Assembly (NCBI GenBank): GCA_019136685.1
Contig: JAGVTS010000238.1
Coordinates: forward strand, 1 to 38,992
Length of the DNA: 38,992 nucleotides
Origin: Bacillota bacterium
Lineage (GTDB): Bacteria; Bacillota; DTU025
Direction of reading: 5' to 3'
Shown here: one piece after another, positions 1-7,962 of the stretch
Position numbering within the stretch: the first letter of the stretch is position 1
Layout: every line of letters starts with the position of its first letter
Position numbers and translations under genes: made by a program
The notes under the pieces: generated by a model
Databases searched by the model: none
Seen by the model: only the letters and a program-made list of their open reading frames with translations
What the model was told of the DNA's origin: nothing

Positions 1-1037
1 CCATCCGCGTTGCTTTGGGCGAGGAGTTCGGCTCGGCGCCGGGTTCGATAGTGACCGGCCAGATGGTCGCCGGCCTCAGAGCGCTGGGCTTCGACCGTGT
101 TTTCGACACCAACTTCACGGCCGACCTCACTATCTTGGAAGAAGGCAATGAACTGCTGCAGCGACTCACGACGGGCGGCACTACTCCCATGATAACCTCG
201 TGCAGCCCCGGCTGGATCAAGTTCATCGAGCATTTCTACCCTGACATGCTGGGCAACCTGTCGACGTGCAAGTCGCCTCAGCAGATGTTCGGGGCATTGG
301 CCAAGACATATTACGCCGAGAAGGTCGGGGTCGACCCAGCCGACATGTTCGTAGTGTCGATCATGCCGTGCACGGCAAAGAAGTTCGAGTGCGAGAGGCC
401 GGAGATGCGATCCTCCGGCTACCAGGATGTGGACGCGGTTCTGACCACCAGAGAACTCGCACGCATGATGCGCGAGGCGGGAATCGACCCGACTGCCCTG
501 GAGCCTGAAGACTACGACGCCCCGCTAGGGATCGGCACAGGCGCCGCCGTGATCTTCGGAGCAACAGGCGGCGTCATGGAGGCAGCTCTCAGGACTGTAT
601 ACGAGGTGGTCATGAAGAAGGAACTGCCTTCACTCGACTTCCGCGAGGTGAGAGGGTTTGAAGGTATCAAGGAAGCCGAGGTTGCACTGGGCGACACAAT
701 CGTGCGCGTGGCTGTGGCTCATACCCTCGGGAACGCCCGCAAACTTCTTGAGCGCGTGCGGTCCGGCGAGGCCTCCTACCACTTTATCGAGATAATGGCG
801 TGCCCCGGCGGATGCATAGGCGGAGGCGGGCAACCCATAGGCACGAATACCGAGAGACGGCTGGAGAGGATCGACGCCATATATCAGGCCGACCGCGACC
901 TTCCTCTGAGGAAGTCTCACGAAAACCCTGAGGTAAAGCAGCTCTACGAAGAGTTTCTCGGCGAGCCCTTGGGCCACAAGTCGCACGAACTTCTGCACAC
1001 ACACTACACAGCCAGAGGGATCTGGCCGACGCGGTAG
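1..1037 (+). CDS. [FeFe] hydrogenase catalytic subunit, 3' part (5' end outside window)
   Basis: The reading frame is open from base 3, so the gene enters from upstream; the 345 visible codons are the H-cluster domain. All three H-cluster signatures are present: L1 as TSCSPGW, L2 as MPCTAKKFE, and L3 as EIMACPGGCIGGGGQP. The cysteines of these motifs ligate the [4Fe-4S] subcluster and bridge to the diiron site where protons are reduced or H2 oxidised. The second Cys of the usual TSCCP motif is Ser, as in many NAD(P)-linked or electron-bifurcating trimeric hydrogenases (HndD/HydA type). The C-terminal small-subunit-like helix region (LYEEFLGEPLGHKSHELLHTHY) is intact. The N-terminal ferredoxin-like domains and any HydB/HydC partners would lie before the window, so the bifurcating assignment is inference. 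A GC hairpin follows the stop. Confidence 0.95.
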   Translation, partial: IRVALGEEFGSAPGSIVTGQMVAGLRALGFDRVFDTNFTADLTILEEGNELLQRLTTGGTTPMITSCSPGWIKFIEHFYPDMLGNLSTCKSPQQMFGALAKTYYAEKVGVDPADMFVVSIMPCTAKKFECERPEMRSSGYQDVDAVLTTRELARMMREAGIDPTALEPEDYDAPLGIGTGAAVIFGATGGVMEAALRTVYEVVMKKELPSLDFREVRGFEGIKEAEVALGDTIVRVAVAHTLGNARKLLERVRSGEASYHFIEIMACPGGCIGGGGQPIGTNTERRLERIDAIYQADRDLPLRKSHENPEVKQLYEEFLGEPLGHKSHELLHTHYTARGIWPTR

Positions 1038-1067
1038 TCGCATGTAATCCCATGATCACAGAATCGG

Positions 1068-1088
1068 GGGGGCGGGTGAACCGCCCCC
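1068..1088 (+). terminator. GC-rich hairpin after hydrogenase gene
   Basis: Eight-base perfect stem GGGGGCGG / CCGCCCCC with loop GGTGAA-type spacer, 30 bases after the hydrogenase stop. It is followed by TCTCGC, not a T run, so it may be a weak or factor-assisted terminator or only an mRNA-stabilising hairpin. Confidence 0.4.
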
Positions 1089-1128
1089 TCTCGCATGGCG
1101 CGACCGGCTTCTCGAGCCGAGACCGCAC

Positions 1129-1158
1129 TTGAACCACGCGGCCATAATGGGCCATACT
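1129..1158 (+). promoter_or_regulatory. Possible sigma-A promoter for the ymfF operon
   Basis: TTGAAC at 1129-1134, an 18-base spacer, and CATACT at 1153-1158. The -35 is good and the -10 fair. The -10 lies in a small palindrome, CATAC-TAAG-GTATG. Transcription would begin near 1165, about 20 bases before the first candidate start of ymfF. Confidence 0.35.
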
Positions 1159-1183
1159 AAGGTATGCGATTTCGTGGAGTGCT

Positions 1184-2494
1184 TTGGGGGGTGTCGCTTT
1201 GGAGGAGGTTTTCCAAGTCGAGCGTCTGCCGATAGGGGCCGACCTACATACAATGCGTGCGACGAAGTTCAAAACAAACCTTGTTGCAGCAGTACTGCAA
1301 TCTGACCTTTCGGTGGATGGGGCCACGCGCAATGCTCTGCTTCCGCAGGTTCTCCGCCGGGGTACCAGGAGATGGCCGAACACAGCCGATTTCATGCGCA
1401 ACCTAGACGACTTGTACGGCACATCTGTGTCTGCTGATGTGGCAAAGAGGGGTGAAAGACATCTACTTACGTTCGGTGTAGGAGTAGTCAACGATGCGTA
1501 TCTGGATGGCGGCGACGCGATGCTCCGAAAAGGATTCGGCATCCTCCGCGAGCTAATGGTCGAACCTGCGACGGAAGGCAGCGGGTTGCGTGCCGACTAC
1601 GTCGCCCAGGAGAAAACCAACCTGCGACGGAGAATTGAGAGCATACTCGACAACAAGCAGGCGTACGCGTTCCGGCGCTGCAACGAGGAGATGTGTCGGA
1701 CCGAGAGCTATGCTGTGAGCAAACTAGGTAGAGTGGAGGACATAGACCCGATTACCCCTGACTCCTTGGCCCACTGGCATGCCCGGGCGATCCGGGAATT
1801 CCCAATGGACATCTTCGTGATAGGCGATGTGGAGCACACACGCGCAGCAGAATTGGCGGCGGAGGCCTTTGAAGGCCTAGCAAGACGTCCCTGCTCCGTG
1901 CGCCCTGCATCCACCCGCGGCCCTGTACCGTCTTCGGAGCCCAGACGTATTGTGGAGCGGATGCCCGTGAGCCAGGGGCACTTAGTCATGGGGTATCGCA
2001 CAGGAGTAACCTTTGCGTCCTCCGATTACCCGGCTCTACTCTTCACAAACGGGGTGTTCGGAGGGTACACCCATTCCAAGCTCTTCCAAAATGTCCGGGA
2101 ACGCGCCAGCCTAGCCTATTTCGCCTCGTCAGGTATTGAACAGACCAAGGGACTGATGTGGGTGAACGCCGGCATCAACTTCCAGGCTTTCGGCGCCGCG
2201 GTCGGCATCATCGAGGAGCAGCTAGATGATGTGAGAAGCGGCGCTATCACCGAGAGCGAGATGGAGAACACGCGGCGCGGCCTGATTCGAGATATCGAGA
2301 TGATGCGGGATCAGCCGTCTTCGCTGATGGATCTGGCTCTCACAGGCATCGTCAATGGCTGCCCGATGGCGGCCGAACACCTCAAGCAGCGCATATCCCA
2401 GGTTTCAGTGGAAGATGTAACGAGGGTCGCACGCGGAATCCAGCTGGACACAGTCTACTTCCTGCGAGACGAGGAGGGCGCCCATCATGCTTAA
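1184..2494 (+). CDS. ymfF: M16-family peptidase-like protein, YmfF type (non-catalytic partner)
   Basis: 436-residue M16 (pitrilysin/insulinase) fold protein. It lacks the HxxEH zinc motif near its N terminus, as is usual for the YmfF member of the YmfF/YmfH pair, while the following gene has it. The two overlap by 8 bases and presumably form a heterodimeric peptidase. In Bacillus the pair is linked to processing or quality control and to elongation factor P modification; the substrate here is unknown. Features seen: KFKTNLVAAVL near the N terminus and, in the second half, a GGYTHSKLFQNVRERASLAY segment typical of the M16 inactive repeat. Two TTG starts are possible: 1184 (GGAG four bases upstream) and 1199 (G-run seven bases upstream); neither is decisive. 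Confidence 0.85.
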   Translation: MGGVALEEVFQVERLPIGADLHTMRATKFKTNLVAAVLQSDLSVDGATRNALLPQVLRRGTRRWPNTADFMRNLDDLYGTSVSADVAKRGERHLLTFGVGVVNDAYLDGGDAMLRKGFGILRELMVEPATEGSGLRADYVAQEKTNLRRRIESILDNKQAYAFRRCNEEMCRTESYAVSKLGRVEDIDPITPDSLAHWHARAIREFPMDIFVIGDVEHTRAAELAAEAFEGLARRPCSVRPASTRGPVPSSEPRRIVERMPVSQGHLVMGYRTGVTFASSDYPALLFTNGVFGGYTHSKLFQNVRERASLAYFASSGIEQTKGLMWVNAGINFQAFGAAVGIIEEQLDDVRSGAITESEMENTRRGLIRDIEMMRDQPSSLMDLALTGIVNGCPMAAEHLKQRISQVSVEDVTRVARGIQLDTVYFLRDEEGAHHA

Positions 2495-3839
2495 GATGGA
2501 GCTGGACAAGTCGGAGTTGCTGCGCGAGGAGGTTGCCTACACGCGGCTCGATTGCGGCCTGGAGGTGGCGACTCTGGAGAAGCGCGGATTCGCCAAGAAA
2601 TATGCCGTGCTGGCAACTAGGTACGGCTCTATCGACACCAAGTTTCGCATTGCCGGCGCTGCCGACCCTGTGTCGACCCCCGAGGGCATGGCTCATTTCC
2701 TCGAGCACAAGTTGTTCGAGGAGGAGAACGGCTCCATCGACGACATTTTTGCCGACCTCGGCGCCTACTCCAATGCCTTCACCAACTACACGATGACGGG
2801 CTATCTGTTCTCATGTGTCGACAACTTCTGGCCGGCCTTCGATACGCTTCTCGATTTCGTGATGAGGCCGCATTTCACCGATGAGAACGTGGAGAAGGAG
2901 AAGGGTATCATCGAGCAGGAGATCAGGATGAACGAGGATTCCCCTGACTGGCAGGCGGCAAACGGCCTCCTAAAGGCTATGTACCGGCTACATCCGGTTC
3001 GCGATGAGATTGCGGGAACAGTCGACTCGGTGCGGCGCATTACCAAGGAGATGCTGTATGAGTGCTACAGGACGTTTTACCACCCTTCCAACATGACATT
3101 GCTGGTGGTAGGCGACGTGTCTCCCGTGGAGGTAGCTGATAGAGCGTCGGCATGTCTGGATAGTCGGGATTTCGGCGCAGCTCCCGAGGTTGAGAGGATT
3201 CGCCCGGAGGAACCGAGGAGCATCGGTGTACATAGGGTTGAGAAGAGCATGGCCGTGTCTCGGCCCATTGTCTGTTTTGGGTACAAAGATTCTAATGTGG
3301 GTTTCCTCGGACAACCTCTCATGCGCAGGATAATCGGCATGGAGATGCTCATGCACATGCTGGCGGGAAGGAGTTCGGCGCTGTACAACGCGCTGTATGA
3401 AGAGGGTCTGATCGATGCCTCTTTTGACTGGGATTATGATTGCGAACACGGCTATGGCTTCGCCATGTTCGAGGGCAGAAGCAACAACCCGGACCAACTT
3501 GTAGAGCGTGTTGCCGAAGGTATCGCCTCTTTTCTCGGCGCGGGCCTTGATCCCGATGAATTCGAGCGGACACGCAGGCGCGCCATCGGATCCATGTTGC
3601 GCAGCTTTGATTCGCTGGAGTTCATAGCCTATAACTTCCTTACCCATCACTTCCGCAACATGCGGCTAATCGAAAGTGTCGATGCTGCAAAGTCAATTGC
3701 GCCTGGCGAGGCTGAGGCGGTAGCTCAGGAGCTGTTCGACCCGGATCTGTTGGCGGTGTCGGTGATCATGCCTGACGGCACGCAGTCGGCCGCCAACGCA
3801 GACTATCTGGGTCAGGGCGGACCGGAGCAGGAGGAGTGA
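2487..3839 (+). CDS. ymfH: M16-family zinc metallopeptidase, YmfH type
   Basis: 450-residue catalytic M16 peptidase. The inverted zinc motif HFLEH is at residues 70-74, and a conserved Glu follows in the EKGIIEQEIRMNED segment around residue 150, giving the H, H, E zinc ligand set. The second half is the usual degenerate M16 repeat (GRSSALYNALYEEGLID). The ATG at 2487 has a GAGGAGG ribosome site nine bases upstream and overlaps the end of ymfF, so the two are probably translationally coupled. Known family role: cytoplasmic peptidase working with YmfF; exact substrate not known. The following phosphatase gene begins six bases after the stop. Confidence 0.9.
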   Translation: MLKMELDKSELLREEVAYTRLDCGLEVATLEKRGFAKKYAVLATRYGSIDTKFRIAGAADPVSTPEGMAHFLEHKLFEEENGSIDDIFADLGAYSNAFTNYTMTGYLFSCVDNFWPAFDTLLDFVMRPHFTDENVEKEKGIIEQEIRMNEDSPDWQAANGLLKAMYRLHPVRDEIAGTVDSVRRITKEMLYECYRTFYHPSNMTLLVVGDVSPVEVADRASACLDSRDFGAAPEVERIRPEEPRSIGVHRVEKSMAVSRPIVCFGYKDSNVGFLGQPLMRRIIGMEMLMHMLAGRSSALYNALYEEGLIDASFDWDYDCEHGYGFAMFEGRSNNPDQLVERVAEGIASFLGAGLDPDEFERTRRRAIGSMLRSFDSLEFIAYNFLTHHFRNMRLIESVDAAKSIAPGEAEAVAQELFDPDLLAVSVIMPDGTQSAANADYLGQGGPEQEE

Positions 3840-3844
3840 TAACC

Positions 3845-4513
3845 ATGACCAGGCTGCTCGTGGTGCGCCACGGCGAGACTGTTTTTAATAGAGAGAAGAG
3901 GTTTCAGGGATGGCTGGACGTTCCCCTGTCCGACTTTGGGTCGGCGCAGGCAAAGGCGTGTGCAGACTACCTAGCAAGATCGCCGTTCATTCCCGTAGCA
4001 CGAGTCTATTCCAGCCCCCTACGCAGGGCTGAGCAGACGGCGAGGGCCATATCAAAGGCGCTTGGCGCCGACCTTGCGATGGATGAGCGCCTACGCGAGA
4101 TCGACGTGGGCAAGATCGTCGGCATGACGCGGGAGGATGTGGAAGATCAGTATCCGCAGCTGATGGAGGAGTACAGGCGCAACCCTACCGCCACAAGGTA
4201 TCCCGGGGGTGAGAGCATGCTCGATGTGTCGGATCGTGCCGGCGACCTGCTTCGGCATGTGGCAGAGGCGCACCGAGGGGAGACAGTGGTTGTGGTCGGG
4301 CATGCGATTATTCTGAAGGCTCTGATATGCCACATCTTGCGCCTCGACGTGCGCAACCACAGACGGATGACGCTGGGAAACGCATCGCTGTCCGTGGCCG
4401 AGGTGGGTGTCCACAGCGGGGATTTCAGCGGCATAGTGATACGTCTCAATGACCGACACTACCTGGAGTACGCTGGGCTCGACGCCTTCAGAGGGGAGGC
4501 GCGCGTCAGGTGA
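3845..4513 (+). CDS. Histidine phosphatase family protein (phosphoglycerate mutase-like)
   Basis: 222-residue member of the histidine phosphatase superfamily. The phospho-acceptor motif is RHGET (His9), followed by FNREKRFQGW; a second catalytic His is in the VVVGHAIILKAL segment. Family members are co-factor-dependent or broad-specificity phosphatases (phosphoglycerate mutase, CobC, GpmB); nothing here fixes the substrate. The ATG at 3845 is preferred over an in-frame GTG at 3836 because GGAGGAG ends about nine bases before it. It follows ymfH within six bases and is probably in the same operon. Confidence 0.85.
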   Translation: MTRLLVVRHGETVFNREKRFQGWLDVPLSDFGSAQAKACADYLARSPFIPVARVYSSPLRRAEQTARAISKALGADLAMDERLREIDVGKIVGMTREDVEDQYPQLMEEYRRNPTATRYPGGESMLDVSDRAGDLLRHVAEAHRGETVVVVGHAIILKALICHILRLDVRNHRRMTLGNASLSVAEVGVHSGDFSGIVIRLNDRHYLEYAGLDAFRGEARVR

Positions 4514-4623
4514 CCAGGGGCCTTGAGTCTCTTCATAGTCCGGCGTCTGTCGGCGTATAGATGAGTCGGCGCTGTGATGGGGCAACCGATCATCATCAGC
4601 CGCCTAGCAAGGGGGAAGTCCTG

Positions 4624-4986
4624 ATGAACGTGCCTGAGGCTATTGTGAGGCGCATCTACGTGAGCGGAAGCATGTCGAACTCCCGATCGGGACTGGTGTT
4701 TCGGTTGAAGAACACACTTGTGTCAGGACATCTGACAGCTGCCGGCGCCATGGAGGTCGACGGCCGGTCAGTGTCGCAGTCTGCTATCGTCTTGAGGACA
4801 AGGAGTGCCGAGGTGAGGGCGTCCGAAGTGTCTGCCGAATCGCCGCTAGGCCTTCCGGCCGGGATAGAACTAGAGGTGAACGCGGAAGGCGTCGTTCTGG
4901 ATCCCGGCCGCCATCAGGTCCGTTTTCCGGTGGTACTTAAGGAAATCGGACCAGTGACCCTGACCGTCGCCGACGAAATACAGTAA
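4624..4986 (+). CDS. Hypothetical protein, 120 residues
   Basis: I do not recognise this family. The ATG at 4624 has GGGGGAAG five bases upstream; an in-frame ATG at 4561 lacks such a site and would add 21 low-complexity residues. The protein has no signal peptide or membrane segment and reads as mostly beta structure: alternating hydrophobic strands such as GLVFRLKNTLVSGHLTAAG, SAIVLRTRSAEVRASEV and a final PVTLTVADEI. It has few charged clusters and no Cys. It lies 110 bases after the phosphatase and just before the kor promoter, so it may be the last gene of the ymfF operon. Function cannot be stated. Confidence 0.7.
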   Translation: MNVPEAIVRRIYVSGSMSNSRSGLVFRLKNTLVSGHLTAAGAMEVDGRSVSQSAIVLRTRSAEVRASEVSAESPLGLPAGIELEVNAEGVVLDPGRHQVRFPVVLKEIGPVTLTVADEIQ

Positions 4987-4989
4987 ACA

Positions 4990-5019
4990 TTGCCTAAGTG
5001 TATACTGGAATGGTAGAAT
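4990..5019 (+). promoter_or_regulatory. Probable sigma-A promoter of the kor operon
   Basis: TTGCCT at 4990-4995, 18-base spacer, TAGAAT at 5014-5019 in an AT-rich patch just after the preceding stop codon. Transcription would start near 5026, placing a short ORF (5034-5138) at the very start of the message ahead of korD. Confidence 0.55.
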
Positions 5020-5033
5020 TAACGGGGCGGAGC

Positions 5034-5138
5034 ATGAACGGCCCTCATTCAGGGTGGACGAGGGTTCGTTGGCATGTGCTCTGCTTCTCGTGCGCAAGCG
5101 TTGACACAATCATTGAACGTGGAGGGGGAGTCCATTGA
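5034..5138 (+). CDS. Possible 34-residue leader peptide upstream of korD
   Basis: A short ATG-initiated frame opens a few bases after the predicted transcription start, with GGGGCGGAG just upstream. Its TGA overlaps the TTG start of korD (TTGA, 5135-5138), the arrangement used in translational coupling. The translation (starting MNGPHSGWTRVRWHV) contains two Trp and two Cys but no run of a single amino acid that would signal classic attenuation. It could equally be a chance frame in a 5' leader; no homologue is known to me. Confidence 0.35.
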   Translation: MNGPHSGWTRVRWHVLCFSCASVDTIIERGGGVH

Positions 5139-5392
5139 TTTCGGCAGGAAACCCCGAGGCGCCGGTGCTCGTGAGGCGCGAGTGGTGCAAAGGCTGCGGC
5201 ATATGTATCGCCATGTGCCCCAAGAAGGTCCTCGAATCTGCACCTGACGGAAAGGCCTTGGTAGCCAGGCCAGACGACTGCATCAAGTGTGAGACGTGCG
5301 AAATCATGTGTCCGGATTTCGCAATACGGGTGGTAGCCAAGAAGGCCGCTGCACCTGATCAAGGAAGGGAGGCGGTTCGCGGTGGCAGGTAA
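5135..5392 (+). CDS. korD: 2-oxoacid:ferredoxin oxidoreductase delta subunit (2[4Fe-4S] ferredoxin)
   Basis: 85-residue ferredoxin-like subunit with two CxxCxxC...CP clusters: CKGCGICIAMCP and CIKCETCEIMCP, each binding one [4Fe-4S] cluster. In four-subunit oxoacid oxidoreductases this subunit passes electrons from the thiamine-radical intermediate to free ferredoxin. The TTG start at 5135 is chosen because GGAGGGGGAG ends four bases before it and the frame begins directly ahead of the first cluster. Its end overlaps korA by 11 bases. Gene order delta-alpha-beta-gamma follows the common KorDABC arrangement. Confidence 0.9.
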   Translation: MISAGNPEAPVLVRREWCKGCGICIAMCPKKVLESAPDGKALVARPDDCIKCETCEIMCPDFAIRVVAKKAAAPDQGREAVRGGR

Positions 5393-6524
5393 GTGCGACA
5401 CGAGAGCAAGGCTTCTTCAGGGTAACGAGAGTTGCGCTGAAGCTGCTCTTCTCGCCGGAGTTAGGTTTTTCGCAGGTTACCCCATAACGCCGTCGAGCGA
5501 GATCGCAGAGATCCTATCAGAGCGACTGCCGCAACTCGGCGGCAAATTCATCCAGATGGAAGACGAAATTGCCAGCATGGCAGCGGTGGTCGGCGCATCG
5601 CTGGCCGGGATGAAGGCCATGACAGCGACATCGGGCCCCGGTTTCTCTCTGAAGCAAGAGAATCTGGGGTTCGCTTCGTTCACGGAAGTCCCATGCGTGA
5701 TCGTCAATGTTCAGCGCACGGGGCCCAGCACCGGTCTTCCAACATCTCCGGGGCAGGGTGATCTGATGCAGGCCAGGTGGGGTACTCACGGTGATCACCC
5801 GGTCGTGGCGCTGTACCCGTCTAGCGTTTCAGAGACTTTCGACTTAACAGTCAAGGCTGTCAATATCGCCGAAAGACTGCGAGTTCCAGTTGTCCTCCTC
5901 ATGGACGAGGTGGTCGCCCACATGAGGGAGCGAGTGATTGTGCCGTGCGAAGACGAAATCGAGATCGCCTGGCGGCCACGCCCCACAGTCCCTCCTGAGG
6001 ACTATCTGCCGTACGAGGCGGGGCCGAACGGCGTACCTGCCATGGCTGATTTCGGAACAGGCTATCGCTGGCATATAACAGGCCTGTACCACGATACTAC
6101 CGGTTTTCCCACGTCCGCGCCGGCCAAGGTAGATCAGCTTGTCAGAAGGCTCTGCGGCAAGATCACAAACCACAAGCGCGACATCACATTCACCTGGGAT
6201 GAGCACATGGACGATGCCAAGGTGGCCGTGGTCGCCTGCGGCATCGTAGCCAGGTCTGCTAGGCGCGCCGTCCGATTGGCCCGCGAAAAAGGAATCGCGG
6301 CCGGAGTCTTCCAACCCAAAACGATATGGCCGTTCCCGCATGAGCAGGTAGCCGAGATCGCGGCCCGCGTCGATCGAATCGTAGTGCCTGAGATGAACAT
6401 GGGCCAGCTCGTCGGGGAGGTCCAGTGCGCTGCGCGCGGCAAGTGCGAGGTCATTGGCTACTCCCGAGTGGACGGCGAACCTATCACGCCCGAGGAGATC
6501 CTCGCGGTACTTTCGGAGGTGTGA
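5382..6524 (+). CDS. korA: 2-oxoglutarate:ferredoxin oxidoreductase subunit alpha
   Basis: 380 residues. Contains the pyrimidine-binding thiamine-diphosphate domain and the transketolase C-terminal-like domain of the alpha chain: GYPITPSSEIAEIL near residue 35, QMEDEIASMAAVVGAS, ATSGPGFSLKQEN and VQRTGPSTGLPTSPGQGD, then a C-terminal Rossmann-like part ending in PEMNMGQLVGEV. With KorB it oxidatively decarboxylates a 2-oxoacid with CoA, reducing ferredoxin, in the cytoplasm; it may also run in reverse as a CO2-fixing step. The TGYRWHITGLYHD segment resembles KorA rather than pyruvate or branched-chain enzymes, but substrate is inferred. GTG start with GGAAGGGAGG nine bases upstream. Confidence 0.92.
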   Translation: MAGKCDTRARLLQGNESCAEAALLAGVRFFAGYPITPSSEIAEILSERLPQLGGKFIQMEDEIASMAAVVGASLAGMKAMTATSGPGFSLKQENLGFASFTEVPCVIVNVQRTGPSTGLPTSPGQGDLMQARWGTHGDHPVVALYPSSVSETFDLTVKAVNIAERLRVPVVLLMDEVVAHMRERVIVPCEDEIEIAWRPRPTVPPEDYLPYEAGPNGVPAMADFGTGYRWHITGLYHDTTGFPTSAPAKVDQLVRRLCGKITNHKRDITFTWDEHMDDAKVAVVACGIVARSARRAVRLAREKGIAAGVFQPKTIWPFPHEQVAEIAARVDRIVVPEMNMGQLVGEVQCAARGKCEVIGYSRVDGEPITPEEILAVLSEV

Positions 6525-6527
6525 CGA

Positions 6528-7352
6528 GTGGCAAGGTCAATAGATGAGTATCTCCGAGCGCGGTTCATGCCCCATATCTGGTGCCCTGGCTGCGGTCACG
6601 GCATAATACTTAACGCGTTGCTCCGGGCCATTGCCAGGCTGGACCTGCCCAACGACAAGGTGTGTGTGGTGTCGGGCATCGGCTGCGCTTCACGCGCTCC
6701 GGGCTATCTCGACTTCAACACCCTCCATACGACGCATGGGAGGGCAATAGCATTCGCCACCGGAATCAAGCTCGCCAATCCCGATCTTCACGTGATCGTT
6801 GTGACCGGAGATGGCGATGGAGCCGCGATAGGCGGGAATCACCTGATACACGCGGCACGACGGAACATGGGCGTCACCACGATCATGTTCAACAACTCCA
6901 TATACGGAATGACGAGCGGTCAGTATTCTCCCTTGACGCCCAGCGGCAGGCTGGCAACTACGGCGCCTTACGGCAACGTCGAGCGCAACTTCGACATGTG
7001 CGAATTGGTAAAGGCCTCGGGCGCCAATTACGTTGCCCGAGCTACGGTGGCCCATGCTCGCCAGTTGTCTACGTACATCGAGCGTGCCATCACGACTTCC
7101 GGGTTCGCCTTTGTGGAGGCGGTGGGGAATTGCCCGACCTACTTCGGGCGCAGAAACAAGCTGGGCGGGCCGGTGGAGATGGTGGAGGCGCTCAAGAAGA
7201 ACTCCATAACGGCTGCTGCTGCGGCCAAGCTGGACCCGGCCGAGATACGGGGCAAGATCATCATCGGCGAGTTCTATCGCGGCGATGCTCCCGGATACAT
7301 CGAGTTGTATGACGGAGTGATCGAACGGGCAAAGGAGGCGGCCGGCAAGTGA
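6528..7352 (+). CDS. korB: 2-oxoglutarate:ferredoxin oxidoreductase subunit beta
   Basis: 274 residues, the thiamine diphosphate-binding beta chain. The Mg-TPP motif runs from GDGDGAAIGGNH to IMFNNSIYGMT, and an N-terminal CPGCGHG carries Cys residues that help ligate the catalytic chain's Fe-S cluster, with a further Cys in GIGCASR. It begins three bases after korA and its TGA overlaps the GTG of korC (GTGA), so translation is coupled. KorA and KorB together form the catalytic core. Confidence 0.93.
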   Translation: MARSIDEYLRARFMPHIWCPGCGHGIILNALLRAIARLDLPNDKVCVVSGIGCASRAPGYLDFNTLHTTHGRAIAFATGIKLANPDLHVIVVTGDGDGAAIGGNHLIHAARRNMGVTTIMFNNSIYGMTSGQYSPLTPSGRLATTAPYGNVERNFDMCELVKASGANYVARATVAHARQLSTYIERAITTSGFAFVEAVGNCPTYFGRRNKLGGPVEMVEALKKNSITAAAAAKLDPAEIRGKIIIGEFYRGDAPGYIELYDGVIERAKEAAGK

Positions 7353-7888
7353 GACGCGAGATAAGGCTGTCGGGATACGGTGGGCAGGGATTGATACTGG
7401 CCGGCATCATCCTGGCCGAGGCCGCGATGCATGATGGCCACGAAGCCGTTCAGACCCAGAGCTACGGCCCGGAGGCGCGAGGCGGCGCCTCGAAGGCCGA
7501 GGTCATCATCAGCGACGAGCCCATTGACTATCCGAGGGTGACGACACCCGACGTCCTCCTGCTGATGTCGGACGCTGCGTGCAAACGCTACGCGTGCACT
7601 GTGGAACCGGGCGGAATCCTCATAGTGGATTCGGGGCTGGTTGGCGACGTGCCCGAGAACCGCGGGGTGGTACACGCGATCCGCATTACCGACATATCGG
7701 TGGAGGCCACCGGTCGGGCGATAACCGCAAACATAGCGGCCCTGGGCGTCCTGAACACCATCGCGAAATTGGTGTCGCCTGAGTCGCTTGAGAAGGCCAT
7801 ATCGGCACGAGTACCGCGGGGAACGGCGGAGGTTAACATGAAAGCGTTCAGAGCCGGAATGGACGCTGCGCAGAAAGCAGGTAAGTGA
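7349..7888 (+). CDS. korC: 2-oxoglutarate:ferredoxin oxidoreductase subunit gamma
   Basis: 179 residues, the gamma subunit containing the CoA-binding Rossmann-like domain of the oxoacid oxidoreductase family. Typical signatures are SGYGGQGLILAGIILAEAA at the N terminus, TQSYGPEARGGASKAEVIIS, and NIAALGVLNTIAKLVSPESLEKAI near the C terminus. It is the last subunit of the korDABC set and overlaps korB by four bases. A 74-base gap separates it from the aminotransferase, with no clear terminator, so the latter may be co-transcribed. Confidence 0.92.
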   Translation: MRREIRLSGYGGQGLILAGIILAEAAMHDGHEAVQTQSYGPEARGGASKAEVIISDEPIDYPRVTTPDVLLLMSDAACKRYACTVEPGGILIVDSGLVGDVPENRGVVHAIRITDISVEATGRAITANIAALGVLNTIAKLVSPESLEKAISARVPRGTAEVNMKAFRAGMDAAQKAGK

Positions 7889-7962
7889 GGCAGGCCGGAG
7901 AATAATCTACTTGCAGCAGACAGTAAAACACAGTCGAGCATTCTGAAGGGAGTGACGGTTGA

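Noticed and set aside
5101..5123. TTGACA at 5101 as a second kor promoter
   Set aside because: No -10 element at 16-19 bases; that position is the G-rich korD ribosome site.
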